Origin: an uncultured beta proteobacterium
GTDB lineage: Bacteria > Pseudomonadota > Gammaproteobacteria > Burkholderiales > Burkholderiaceae
DNA length: 39,589 nt
Assembly (NCBI GenBank): GCA_903892315.1
Contig: CAITHY010000074.1
Coordinates: 1 to 39,589 of the forward strand
Reading direction: 5' to 3'
The notes under the pieces are model-generated. The model searched no databases. It saw nothing but the letters and a program-made list of their open reading frames with translations, and was not told the DNA's origin. The number at the start of each line of letters is the position of its first letter. Position 1 is the first letter of the stretch. Positions 15,867 through 24,046 of the stretch are shown here, piece by piece. The translations under genes and the position numbers were made by a program.

Positions 15867-16757
15867 TTAAACAGAATTCTTTTTGGAGACAAGGTATCCA
15901 CCCTGCGGAACTTTGGTGGGTCGTGATTTTGGCTTAGCCTGACCTTCAGCAGGAAAGTAACTGGCAAGAGTCTTACCAATCAACGCCATCACTGCAGCAC
16001 GGGCCTCCCGCAATTCCGAGGTATGCACCGCAACCCCGATAGCCAATGTAGCACTACCAACATATCCTGGTATACGAGCCGCAATGACTGAAGATCCTGG
16101 TGTAACAGAATCGATACTAAATGCAAAACCTGTTTTTCTACAATCCTGAAGCTCAACGATTAAGCTATTCATGTCGATAGGACTTGCAAAATCAACTTCT
16201 ACAGCATTCACATTACGAACAATTTGGGCAATCTCATCATCACCCATTGTGCTGAGCAAAACTTTCCCAACAGCTGATCGGCAAATGGGTCTTAATAAAC
16301 CGGGCTTTAGGCCAACGCGTGAAGGCCTTTCAGAAATAATATGGATATATTGCGCATGAATACCATTGCGCATTGCCAACATAGCGACATGACCAGACTC
16401 TCTTGCCAGTGTCTCCATAAAATCTAATAAATTCCCCTGATCTAAGGGATGAAGCCACATACCCAGAAAACTGACTCTTAAGGTTGGGAAAAAAGTTCTA
16501 GCATAGCGGTCATGATGCAGATAACCCAAGTCCGAAAGGCCATGTAATAGGACGGAGGTACTAGATTGAGGGTAAGCCAATTTTTCAGACACATCAGATA
16601 CTGTTAAGGGTCTTTTTTCAACAGCAAACAATTCCAGAACCTCGATACTTCGATGAGATGAACCAAGAGTCTTGCCATATGGCTCATCAGGAACAACTTC
16701 CGTTAATGGTGGCAAGACACCAGAACCCTTCGTAGAATGGGTGTCAGCGTTGATCAT
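15867..16757 (-). CDS. IclR-family transcriptional regulator
   Basis: 296 residues from ATG 16755-16757; an in-frame ATG at 16820 would add a hydrophobic leader unlike the family. The N-terminal winged helix (RSIEVLELFAVEKRPLTVSD, YPQSSTSVLLHGLSDLGYL) is followed by the IclR effector-binding domain (AMRNGIHAQYIHII, PICRSAVGKVLLS, GFAFSIDSVTPGSSVIAARI). IclR regulators bind small organic acids and repress or activate neighbouring catabolic genes. It precedes and is co-directional with the seven structural genes, so it probably controls them in response to the pathway acid. Candidate operators lie on both sides. Confidence 0.92.
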   Translation of the reverse strand: MINADTHSTKGSGVLPPLTEVVPDEPYGKTLGSSHRSIEVLELFAVEKRPLTVSDVSEKLAYPQSSTSVLLHGLSDLGYLHHDRYARTFFPTLRVSFLGMWLHPLDQGNLLDFMETLARESGHVAMLAMRNGIHAQYIHIISERPSRVGLKPGLLRPICRSAVGKVLLSTMGDDEIAQIVRNVNAVEVDFASPIDMNSLIVELQDCRKTGFAFSIDSVTPGSSVIAARIPGYVGSATLAIGVAVHTSELREARAAVMALIGKTLASYFPAEGQAKPKSRPTKVPQGGYLVSKKNSV

Positions 16758-16887
16758 TTTTTTCTTAGGCAATCGTTCCACCCAAGTAACAAATAAAATC
16801 AGGCAAAGATAACAGAACACCAGGTTTTGTAATTTGAATTTTTGTCTTACGTTGAGTAACAGTCATTTATTCATGCACGTAAACTAA

Positions 16888-16907
16888 TGCTGTAATTTTA
16901 TACAGCA
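16888..16907. promoter_or_regulatory. Candidate operator upstream of the IclR gene
   Basis: A perfect inverted repeat TGCTGTA-atttta-TACAGCA about 130 bp upstream of the IclR start. It lies where an autoregulatory site would be expected; the binding protein is not known. Confidence 0.45.
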
Positions 16908-16962
16908 CCTGAGCATTGAGCAACCCGATTTTCCAAACACCGATTTACCCAAAGAAGACAAA

Positions 16963-16986
16963 ACCCCCACCATTGCTGATGAGGGT
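16963..16986 (-). terminator. tRNA-Ile2 terminator duplicated with the tRNA fragment
   Basis: It has the same base sequence as the terminator at 7695-7718 and precedes the truncated tRNA on the plus strand. Any minus-strand transcript crossing the fragment would stop here. It shows that the duplicated block includes the terminator, not only the tRNA 3' half. Confidence 0.7.
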
Positions 16987-16995
16987 TTGCTTTTC

Positions 16996-17040
16996 TGGTG
17001 GGCCCACCAGGACTTGAACCTGGGACCAAAGGATTATGAG
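16996..17040 (-). pseudogene. Truncated tRNA-Ile2: 3' half ending in the anticodon loop
   Basis: 45 bp identical to the 3' part of the intact gene at 39450-39526, from the encoded CCA through the T arm, variable loop and 3' anticodon stem to the end of the loop heptamer TTATGAG. The next base breaks the match (AGCAGAC instead of TCCTCTG). It cannot fold as a tRNA. This is what a distal attachment-site remnant of an element integrated in the anticodon loop would look like. Confidence 0.9.
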
Positions 17041-17223
17041 AGCAGACATCCAAAGAAAACCACTAGGATTTCAAGAGGTTACGTCTCCTAAATATCGGTG
17101 TGTAGCGTTTTGTGTAGTGGATTTAATCTAATTAGAAGAACTGCTGATTCACTCTTTGATTTTTAAAACCAAAGGAATTTTGGAACAACCGTGTAGCACT
17201 TCGTTGCTCCAAAGTACTTTTAA
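17034..17223. repeat. TTATGAG element, copy 3, fused to the tRNA fragment
   Basis: It begins with the tRNA anticodon-loop heptamer itself and continues as in copies 1 and 4: AGCAGACATCC, a GTGTGTAG/GTGTAGTG pair at 17098-17119, a degenerate CTTTG/CAAAG hairpin, and the 3' GTTGCTCCAAAG. Confidence 0.88.
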
Positions 17224-17230
17224 GTGAATA

Positions 17231-17251
17231 AGCGTTACTTTAAGTAACGCT
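17231..17251. repeat. Hairpin B, single copy
   Basis: AGCGTTACTT-t-AAGTAACGCT, a perfect 10-bp inverted repeat of the hairpin B family, here to the right of the TTATGAG element instead of the left and without hairpin A. Confidence 0.75.
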
Positions 17252-17252
17252 C

Positions 17253-17275
17253 AAAAAAAACCACCCGGAGGGTGG
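17253..17275 (-). terminator. Terminator of the large catabolic operon
   Basis: On the minus strand, CCACCC-tcc-GGGTGG followed by eight T, 26 bp after the nitroreductase stop codon. Confidence 0.85.
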
Positions 17276-17300
17276 CTAAAGTCAGGAGATGCTAATTAGG

Positions 17301-17996
17301 TTAGTTAAGCCAAATTGTAAAGTCTTTTGCGTCTACTCGAGGTGTATGAAAAGTATTTACAATCTCATTTTTATTGGCATAGCCTAGCGCCATTCCACAG
17401 ACAAGCATTTCATTTGCTTGCGCACCAATTAAAGGCAAAATAATTTTTGCGTAATCATTCCAAGCTGCTTGCGGGCAAGTATCAAGCCCTTCTCCTTTTG
17501 CAGCAATCATAATATTTTGCAAAAACATTCCATAGTCGAGCATGGAGCCCTTACCTAATTCTTTATCGATTGTAAAAAACAAATACACCGGAGCTCCAAA
17601 AGCCTCAAAATTCTTTCGGTGTTGAGCATGCATCTTTTCCTTATCGCCTTTGGTAATTCCAAGCAACCCATATAATCCCCATCCATTTTCACGACGCCTA
17701 TCTATATAGGGACTGAACCATTTACTGGGATAGTAATCATATTCAGGTTGATATTCCTTGGCCAAATCTGGATTGGCTGTAATATTGTCATAGGCATCAC
17801 AGACCTTTGTACATAAATCCTTCAATACTTTGCCCTCAAGAACATAAACTTTCCAAGGCTGAGTATTAGTTCCAGATGGTGCCCGAGCAGATAAATTCAG
17901 GATCCTCATTACCAAATCTCTATCTACCTGATCTTTTGTAAATGCTCTTACAGACATTCTTGATTCGATTGCATCAAATACAGATTTAGCTTTCAT
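17301..17996 (-). CDS. Nitroreductase-family flavoprotein
   Basis: 231 residues, FMN-dependent nitroreductase fold. The N-terminus has the flavin motif SRMSVRAF, then ARAPSGTNTQPWKVYVLEG (the usual APSGxNxQPW) and the C-terminal LVCGMALGYANKNEIVNTF. A long central insert (YQPEYDYYPSKWFSPYIDRR) is typical of the subgroup annotated as p-nitrobenzoate reductase-like. Such proteins reduce nitro groups, quinones or enones with NAD(P)H. It is the last gene of the minus-strand operon, just before the terminator. In a pathway with CoA and furan- or lactone-like intermediates it could reduce an activated double bond; this is a guess. Confidence 0.88.
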   Translation of the reverse strand: MKAKSVFDAIESRMSVRAFTKDQVDRDLVMRILNLSARAPSGTNTQPWKVYVLEGKVLKDLCTKVCDAYDNITANPDLAKEYQPEYDYYPSKWFSPYIDRRRENGWGLYGLLGITKGDKEKMHAQHRKNFEAFGAPVYLFFTIDKELGKGSMLDYGMFLQNIMIAAKGEGLDTCPQAAWNDYAKIILPLIGAQANEMLVCGMALGYANKNEIVNTFHTPRVDAKDFTIWLN

Positions 17997-18005
17997 CGTG
18001 TACTT

Positions 18006-18611
18006 TCAAGTTTGCTTTTTAAATGTAATTAATGGTTTATTACTTGGTAAATCAAATTTTTTTCTATCGGGTTCTACCTCAGTTAAGGGAACACAAGACT
18101 TTAGGGTATTGAGACTTCTTACAGTCAGCTCCTTATACATATCTGTACCCTCTATCTTCCAAGCCATTTCTGTATCGCTTAGGTCTCGCATTACCTTGGC
18201 CGGCATTCCACCTACAAGCACTTTGGGAGGCACGATCATTCCTGCCTTTACAAAAGCGCATGCCGCCACAATGGATGATTCACCAATTTCTACGTTATCC
18301 ATAATTACCGCATTCATGCCAATGAGTACATTTTTACGAATGATGCAGCCATGTAAAACTGCTGCATGACCAATATGGCCGTCTTCCTCTACTAAAGTAT
18401 CTGTATCGGGAAATCCATGAAGAACGCATGAGTCCTGAATGTTCACACCAGCCTCTAGCACTATGCGTCCGAAGTCACCACGAAGCGCTGCAAAAGGTGC
18501 AATGTAGCAGTTAGGACCAATTAGCACATCACCGATGACAACTGCCTCTGGGTGCACAAATGAGCTGGGATGTACGACGGGCTTAATGCCGTCAATTTCA
18601 TAAAAAGGCAT
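18006..18611 (-). CDS. PaaY/gamma-carbonic-anhydrase-like hexapeptide-repeat protein
   Basis: 201 residues from ATG 18609-18611, one base after the TAA of the aldehyde dehydrogenase gene, with AAGGCGG as ribosome binding site. The left-handed beta-helix repeats are obvious (AVVIGDVLIGPNCYIAPFAALRGDFG, VNIQDSCVLHG, EDGHIGHAAVLHGCII, NVLIGMNAVIMDNVEIG), with zinc-ligand histidines in the two LHG/GHA turns. The sequence follows PaaY closely (FYEIDGIKPVVHPSSFVHP, GTDMYKELTVRSLNTLK). PaaY is a thioesterase that removes dead-end CoA esters in phenylacetate catabolism. No other paa gene is present, so here it probably protects CoA pools in this operon's pathway; that is inferred. Confidence 0.85.
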   Translation of the reverse strand: MPFYEIDGIKPVVHPSSFVHPEAVVIGDVLIGPNCYIAPFAALRGDFGRIVLEAGVNIQDSCVLHGFPDTDTLVEEDGHIGHAAVLHGCIIRKNVLIGMNAVIMDNVEIGESSIVAACAFVKAGMIVPPKVLVGGMPAKVMRDLSDTEMAWKIEGTDMYKELTVRSLNTLKSCVPLTEVEPDRKKFDLPSNKPLITFKKQT

Positions 18612-18612
18612 A

Positions 18613-20067
18613 TTAGACCGCCTTAATTCCACCCATACAAAGATACTTAATTTCCAAGTAATCCTCTATACCGTGCTTAGAGCCTTCGCGACCGAGACCG
18701 CTCTCTTTAACACCTCCAAAGGGTGCCACTTCTGTAGAAATTAGGCCTTCATTTATACCAACCATTCCATACTCAAGGGCCTCTGCAACACGCCAAATAC
18801 GGCTGATATTCTGGCCATAGAAATAAGCAGCCAACCCAAACTCTGTATCGTTTGCCATTTCAATTGCTTCTGCTTCGCTTGAGAATTTAAATACCGGGGC
18901 AAGCGGGCCAAAAGTTTCTTCTTTAAATGCCAACATGTCTTTAGTCGCGCCCGAGACTACGGTTGGCTCATAAAAAGATTTTCCTAGAGAGTGGCGTTTA
19001 CCTCCAATAACAAGCTTGCCTCCCTTGCTAATTGCATCATTTACGTGCTCTTCTACTTTAGCCAAAGCTTTGTCATCAATTAATGGTCCAATGATTGTTC
19101 CATCTTCAGCACCGTTACCCACCTTAAGTGCGCTTACGGCTTTAGCCAATTTCTCTACAAAAGAATCGTAGACAGTATCTTGAACCATGATTCTATTCGC
19201 GCAAACGCAAGTTTGACCAGCATTTCGATATTTTGAAATGATGGCACCTTTAACTGCCTCATCCAAATCTGCATCATCAAAAACGATAAATGGGGCATTA
19301 CCTCCAAGCTCCATTGATGTCTTTTTAACGGTAGTTGCACATTGAGCCATTAGTAACTTCCCAATCTCAGTTGAGCCGGTAAAGCTGAGCTTTTTAACGA
19401 TCGGATTAGACGATAGTTCACCACCAATTTCGTTAGCAGATCCAGTGACGCAAGAAAAGACTCCTGCAGGTACACCCGCCTCTTCAGCTAAATGACAAAG
19501 CGCTAACGCACTAAATGGGGTTTGACTTGCAGGCTTAAGCACGATAGTGCATCCAGCCGCTAATGCAGGACCAACCTTACGAGTAATCATTGCTGCCGGG
19601 AAATTCCAAGGAGTGATTGCTGCACACACTCCTATTGGCTGCTTAATTACGACTAGACGCTTATCAGGGCCATGTGATGGAATGGTTTCCCCGTAGACTC
19701 GCTTAGCCTCCTCACCAAACCACTCAATGAATGAGGCGGCATAGGCAATCTCACCCCGACTTTCTACTAGCGGCTTTCCTTGCTCTGCGGTCATCAATTG
19801 CGCCAAAGCTTCTTGATTCTTCATAATCAGATCAAACCAATTGCGCAGAACTTTGGCGCGCTCCTTTGCTGTTTTTGCACGCCAGGCTGGTAAGGCTTTA
19901 TTCGCATCCTCAATTGCTCTGCGAGTTTCAGCAACCCCCATCTTGGGTACAGTTCCTAGAGTCTCACCAGTGGCTGGATTTGTGACACTGATTGTTGCCT
20001 TGCTATCTGCATCAACCCATTTACCGTTGATGTAGGCTTTTTCAAATTTCAAAATCAAGTTACTCAT
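18613..20067 (-). CDS. NAD(P)-dependent aldehyde dehydrogenase, succinate-semialdehyde dehydrogenase-like
   Basis: 484 residues, a full-length ALDH of the GabD-like group. The Rossmann region includes TPWNFPAAMITRKVGPALAAGC, the catalytic Glu is in SMELGGNAPF and the catalytic Cys in NAGQTCVCANRI. The protein ends in the GabD-like PFGGVKESGLGREGSKHGIEDY. It oxidises an aldehyde to an acid with NAD(P)+. In this operon it could work with the iron alcohol dehydrogenase, turning an alcohol into the acid that the CoA ligase activates, or oxidise a semialdehyde product at the end of the pathway. The sequence does not decide between these. Confidence 0.92.
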   Translation of the reverse strand: MSNLILKFEKAYINGKWVDADSKATISVTNPATGETLGTVPKMGVAETRRAIEDANKALPAWRAKTAKERAKVLRNWFDLIMKNQEALAQLMTAEQGKPLVESRGEIAYAASFIEWFGEEAKRVYGETIPSHGPDKRLVVIKQPIGVCAAITPWNFPAAMITRKVGPALAAGCTIVLKPASQTPFSALALCHLAEEAGVPAGVFSCVTGSANEIGGELSSNPIVKKLSFTGSTEIGKLLMAQCATTVKKTSMELGGNAPFIVFDDADLDEAVKGAIISKYRNAGQTCVCANRIMVQDTVYDSFVEKLAKAVSALKVGNGAEDGTIIGPLIDDKALAKVEEHVNDAISKGGKLVIGGKRHSLGKSFYEPTVVSGATKDMLAFKEETFGPLAPVFKFSSEAEAIEMANDTEFGLAAYFYGQNISRIWRVAEALEYGMVGINEGLISTEVAPFGGVKESGLGREGSKHGIEDYLEIKYLCMGGIKAV

Positions 20068-20112
20068 GTTGTTTTCGCTTTATTAATAATCTTGCAAATT
20101 CCCTGAGTGGGA

Positions 20113-20859
20113 TTAGGTCATGCTAAATCCACCGCTGATACTAATGATCTGGCCTGTAATCCAGCTACCAGCATCTGATGCTAAAAGCACAACCATGGGT
20201 GCCACGTCTGCAGGAGTGCCAAGCCTTCTTAGTGGGTAGAACTTTGTTAGCTTCTCGCGATTTGCCTCAATAAATGCTGGATCATGGGCTGTTTCAATTA
20301 GGCCTAATGCAATTGCATTGGCCGTCATGCCGGACCGAGTCTCACGAGCCAAGGACTTCATTAAGGCTACATTACCTGCACGGGTTGCAGCAGCTAATGC
20401 CAAACCAGACTCACCTACACGAGAAGAATCTCCGACGATTGAAATTATTCTTCCATTACCTTTTTCTAAGTAGGGCAAAGCAGCATGACAGCAATTTAAA
20501 GTTCCATAAAAGCATACGTCGGTTTGCTGACGCCATTCCTCTGGGGTGGAATCAATAAAACGTTTTCTAAAAACCAAACCTGCGTTATTGACCAGGATAT
20601 TTAATCCACCGAACTCATCAACCGTTTTAGCAACCATTGCCTTGACGGCATCCATGTTTGAAATATCACAACCAATCGCCATCGCTTTGCCACCGCGATC
20701 TTTGATTTCTTTTACGACAGCTTCGGCGCGCTCCTTAGAGCCGTTGTAATTAACAACTACCGCAGCACCATCGGCAGCCAAGGCAATCGAAATTTCGCGT
20801 CCCACATCGCGTGCACCACCTGTCACAAGAGCAACTCTGCCAGTTAGATCTGTCTTCAT
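20113..20859 (-). CDS. Short-chain dehydrogenase/reductase-like protein lacking the catalytic Tyr and Lys
   Basis: 248 residues with the classical SDR fold: cofactor motif TGGARDVGREI, DISNMD for the adenine, and NNAG at 91-94. The active-site region reads SGLALAAATRAGNVALMKSL. Where FabG-type enzymes have YxxxK, here the aligned residues are A156 and R160, so both catalytic residues are replaced. The Asn of helix 4 also seems to be Cys (VCFYG). Serines at 145-146 remain. Cofactor binding seems intact but normal ketone/alcohol chemistry is doubtful; it may have a different role or be inactive. AAGGA precedes the ATG. It lies between the aldehyde dehydrogenase and the molybdenum hydroxylase large subunit in the same operon. 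Confidence 0.85.
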   Translation of the reverse strand: MKTDLTGRVALVTGGARDVGREISIALAADGAAVVVNYNGSKERAEAVVKEIKDRGGKAMAIGCDISNMDAVKAMVAKTVDEFGGLNILVNNAGLVFRKRFIDSTPEEWRQQTDVCFYGTLNCCHAALPYLEKGNGRIISIVGDSSRVGESGLALAAATRAGNVALMKSLARETRSGMTANAIALGLIETAHDPAFIEANREKLTKFYPLRRLGTPADVAPMVVLLASDAGSWITGQIISISGGFSMT

Positions 20860-20892
20860 AATTTTCCTTGTTGTCCTATCGAAGATTTATTG

Positions 20893-23292
20893 TTAATTCT
20901 TTGCAATCATTTGGAATATCCGCTCTGGAGTGGCAGGAAGTTCATTTACCTCGCATTCAAAACTCGATAACGCATCAGCAACTGCATTTGCAATTGCCGC
21001 TGGTGCACCGATGGTGCCACCCTCCCCTACACCTCTAAAGCCTCCAAGGGTATTTGGGGCTTTAACATCCATGTGAACTATTTTGATATCAGGTATGTCC
21101 AACGCAGTAGGAATTGCATAATCTACTAAGCTAGCCGTAAGCACTTGACCAACTTCATCGTATACAACCTCTTCAAGTAACGCAGCTCCAATTCCCTGTG
21201 CAACTGCTCCACGTATTTGACCATCCACAATTAGTGGGTTAATCATCTGGCCGCAGTCTTCTGCAATCACATATCGCTTAATGTCCACTTTATATGTAAT
21301 TGGATCAATCTCCACCTCAACCATATGAGTGGCACTACTGGTGGTTCCAAAAATTGGGTCGTATGTTTTGGTAACTGTTAGCTCCAATCGATGCTCTGCA
21401 GGAATTCTGCCCATTTCTGAATAGACAGTTTTGGCGAGCTTAGAAAACTCAATGCTGTTAGGCGCACTCAATTGTTCAATAGCGCTGTTAATAAAACGCA
21501 AATCATCAATCGAAGTATTAAATAAGTATGCGGCCATAGAAGCCATACGACTCTTTAATTCTTGAGCTGCCAAAATTCCAGCGCCGCTACTTAACACAGC
21601 TGTTCTACTGGCATAACTACCAGTTCCGTGAGGAACTGCAGTGCTGTCTCCGGTAATGACACGAATATCTTCGATCTTTGCACCTAGCTCATCTGCAACC
21701 ACTTGAGCCAAAGTAGTTTCATGTCCTTGGCCATGTGCCGCACAACCAAATGCCGCAGTAATGGCGCCTGTCGAATCAAGTGATATAACGCAGGTATCGG
21801 TACCTGTATTAATTGGCATCCCAGGTGATGCTGAAATTTTTGAGCCAATTCCTGATAGTTCTGCATATGAAGCCACTCCAATACCTACCCATTTACCCTC
21901 AGCGCGAGCTTTTTCCTGATATTGACGTCTTTCATCATAAGAAAAAGCTTCGCTTGCAGCTGACAAGCCTTCTGTAAAAGCAGAACGATCCCAAACGATA
22001 CCGCTAGGAGTTTTGTAAGGAAACTCCTCAGGGCGCACCATATTTTTCAGACGTAATGTAATTGGATCCATGTCCAACTTTTTTGCCGCCATATTCATTA
22101 AGCGTTCCATCACAAAAGTTGAGGTAGGCCTACCAACACCTCGATAAGGTCCAGTAGGCGCCTTAGGGGTAGATACCGCAATCACACTTCCGTGGTATGC
22201 AGGGACACGATAAGGACCCGGCATAAAACTAATCACCTGTACTGGCTCAATGCCTGCTGTCCATGGATATATCGAATAAGCGCCAATGTCACTAATGACT
22301 TCAGCAGTTAATCCTAGAATTTTTCCTTCTGCATCCACAGCCAAACGAGCATGAATGCGTTCATCAAATGCTTGACTAGTAGAAATTAAATCCTCTAGTC
22401 GGTCGCCCGTCCATTTAATAGATCGCTGAACTTTTTTTGCCAAAGCACAAACAATCATCTCCTCTGGATAGAGAGAAGTTTTTCCCCCAAAGCCACCGCC
22501 CACATCAGGGGAAGCCACACTTAATTGACTGCCTGGCATATCCAATAATTCGGCTAAGGCATCTCTGATAATGCCAGGCACTTGACTGGACGTATATAAC
22601 TTAATTGCATTTCTGCTTTTCTCGTAATCAGCGAGGTAAACCCGATTTTCCATTGCTACAGAGGTTTTACGATGAAAACGAAATTGCGCCTCAATCAATG
22701 CATGAGGGTTTTCAAATGCCTGGTTTATCTCTCCTTTAGCAAAGGATCTTTTAACCAATACATTGCTTGTTAAATTTTCATGCAATAACGGTGCATTGGG
22801 TTGGCTAGCTTTGACAGGATCAAACTCAATATCTAAAGGATCTAAAGATACCTCTAATAAATTTAATGCATCTTCTGCAATGTAGCGACTTGAAGCCAAT
22901 ACGACCGCAATGGGCTCACCCACATAACGGACTACTCCATTTGCCAGTGGATAAATTGCGGTAGATTGATAATCAGCCATTCGTGAAGTGGCAACTGCCG
23001 GCTTTACTTGATCAGCTATATCGTGCCAGGTATAAACACCATACACACCCGGGAGAGCTTTAGCCTTCTCAGCATTTATTGAGACTACTTTTGCATATGG
23101 CTTATCACTTCTATAAACACTCATATGCAAAACATCAGCTAACTGAATGTCGTCTACATACCTACCCATCCCACAAAGTAAACGCGCATCCTCAGTTCTT
23201 CGAACAGGCTGCCCAACTAGGCGCTCACCAGCCCCACTTTTAACTGGCTCATATCCTCGTTGATGAACTAGTGATGAAAAAGGCTTACTCAT
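20893..23292 (-). CDS. Molybdenum hydroxylase large subunit (xanthine dehydrogenase/CoxL family)
   Basis: 799 residues from ATG 23290-23292 (MSKPFSSLVH), which overlaps the stop of the lactonase-like gene by 8 nt. The Ald_Xan_dh_C domain starts at VRRTEDARLLCGMGRYVDDI. Molybdopterin-cytosine-dinucleotide contacts follow: DVGGGFGGKTSLYPEE, APTGPYRGVGRPTSTFVMER and AAHGQGHETTLAQV. The catalytic Glu is in GGFRGVGEGGTIGAP. The AYxCSFR motif of true CO dehydrogenase is absent (PYRGVGR instead), so this is an organic-substrate hydroxylase using water as oxygen donor. With the 2Fe-2S and FAD subunits it would form an (alpha-beta-gamma)2 enzyme in the cytosol. Context suggests an acyl-CoA or heterocyclic acid substrate. 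Confidence 0.92.
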   Translation of the reverse strand: MSKPFSSLVHQRGYEPVKSGAGERLVGQPVRRTEDARLLCGMGRYVDDIQLADVLHMSVYRSDKPYAKVVSINAEKAKALPGVYGVYTWHDIADQVKPAVATSRMADYQSTAIYPLANGVVRYVGEPIAVVLASSRYIAEDALNLLEVSLDPLDIEFDPVKASQPNAPLLHENLTSNVLVKRSFAKGEINQAFENPHALIEAQFRFHRKTSVAMENRVYLADYEKSRNAIKLYTSSQVPGIIRDALAELLDMPGSQLSVASPDVGGGFGGKTSLYPEEMIVCALAKKVQRSIKWTGDRLEDLISTSQAFDERIHARLAVDAEGKILGLTAEVISDIGAYSIYPWTAGIEPVQVISFMPGPYRVPAYHGSVIAVSTPKAPTGPYRGVGRPTSTFVMERLMNMAAKKLDMDPITLRLKNMVRPEEFPYKTPSGIVWDRSAFTEGLSAASEAFSYDERRQYQEKARAEGKWVGIGVASYAELSGIGSKISASPGMPINTGTDTCVISLDSTGAITAAFGCAAHGQGHETTLAQVVADELGAKIEDIRVITGDSTAVPHGTGSYASRTAVLSSGAGILAAQELKSRMASMAAYLFNTSIDDLRFINSAIEQLSAPNSIEFSKLAKTVYSEMGRIPAEHRLELTVTKTYDPIFGTTSSATHMVEVEIDPITYKVDIKRYVIAEDCGQMINPLIVDGQIRGAVAQGIGAALLEEVVYDEVGQVLTASLVDYAIPTALDIPDIKIVHMDVKAPNTLGGFRGVGEGGTIGAPAAIANAVADALSSFECEVNELPATPERIFQMIAKN

Positions 23293-24046
23293 AGAAAGCA
23301 GGTCCCTTACGCATGGATTGCCATTGCTCATCATCATGACCAAATAAGATTTGGGAACCTTGTGCCTGAATACGCCTAACCTCACCCATAGATGCAATCG
23401 ATAGATCAGGGTTCCAGGTATTTTTTGGATTGAGCTCTAAGTCTAAATTCGCTTTCATAGGCACTGCATCTGAAGCCAATAAAAAGGAGCCGTCTTTATC
23501 TAGATTGACCATTGCGCCTATCATCCCCGGCGTATGGCCCGGCAAAGGTAGCAATACCAACTTGTCATTCCCTAGAAGATCATATTGACCAGTGATGGTT
23601 TTGATCTCGTTTTCATGCTTCCAATCCTTAGGGATATAACCCTTTTGCAATCCATCTTCAGCTTGTGCTGCTTCCAATTCAAATAGGTGGCAAAAAATAG
23701 TGGCACGTTTAAAAAATTCGTTGCAGCCACAATGATCAGAATGAAAATGTGAATTAATCACTACATCAATATCGTCTGGCTTTAGGCCAACCAAATCTAG
23801 TTGGTTGATTAAATTGTCTTGTGGAGCATTAATTGGAACCATTACTTTTGCCATAGAGCCCCATCGATCTTCAGCATCCTCTGCTACAGAGGGGTGACAG
23901 CCTGTGTCAAATAAGATATTGCCTTGTTCGTGTCGAATCAGATAGCAAGTTACAGGAAGCTCAATCGTTTCAGTTTTTTCAGCAGCGGGCAAATACACAC
24001 TTTTACGCATTCTTAGGCGACCACCTGATAAAGCGTGCATTTTCAT
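23285..24046 (-). CDS. Metallo-beta-lactamase-fold hydrolase of the N-acyl homoserine lactonase family
   Basis: 253 residues with a complete di-zinc site: NSHFHSDHCG (HxHxDH) near residue 98, LPLPGHTPGM, the bridging Asp in LLASDAVPM, and the distal His in LFGHDDEQW. Sequence length and N-terminal layout (CYLIRHEQGNILFDTGCHPS) match AttM/AiiA-like lactonases. It lies between the large and small subunit genes of a molybdenum hydroxylase, overlapping both (ATGA with the 2Fe-2S gene, 8 nt with the large subunit). That position argues for a pathway enzyme opening a lactone formed after hydroxylation, not for quorum quenching. The lactone substrate is an inference. Confidence 0.88.
   Translation of the reverse strand: MKMHALSGGRLRMRKSVYLPAAEKTETIELPVTCYLIRHEQGNILFDTGCHPSVAEDAEDRWGSMAKVMVPINAPQDNLINQLDLVGLKPDDIDVVINSHFHSDHCGCNEFFKRATIFCHLFELEAAQAEDGLQKGYIPKDWKHENEIKTITGQYDLLGNDKLVLLPLPGHTPGMIGAMVNLDKDGSFLLASDAVPMKANLDLELNPKNTWNPDLSIASMGEVRRIQAQGSQILFGHDDEQWQSMRKGPAFYE

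Noticed and set aside
23285..24046. Quorum-quenching AHL lactonase as the main role
   Set aside because: The family match is good, but the gene overlaps both molybdenum hydroxylase subunit genes, which points to a catabolic lactone.
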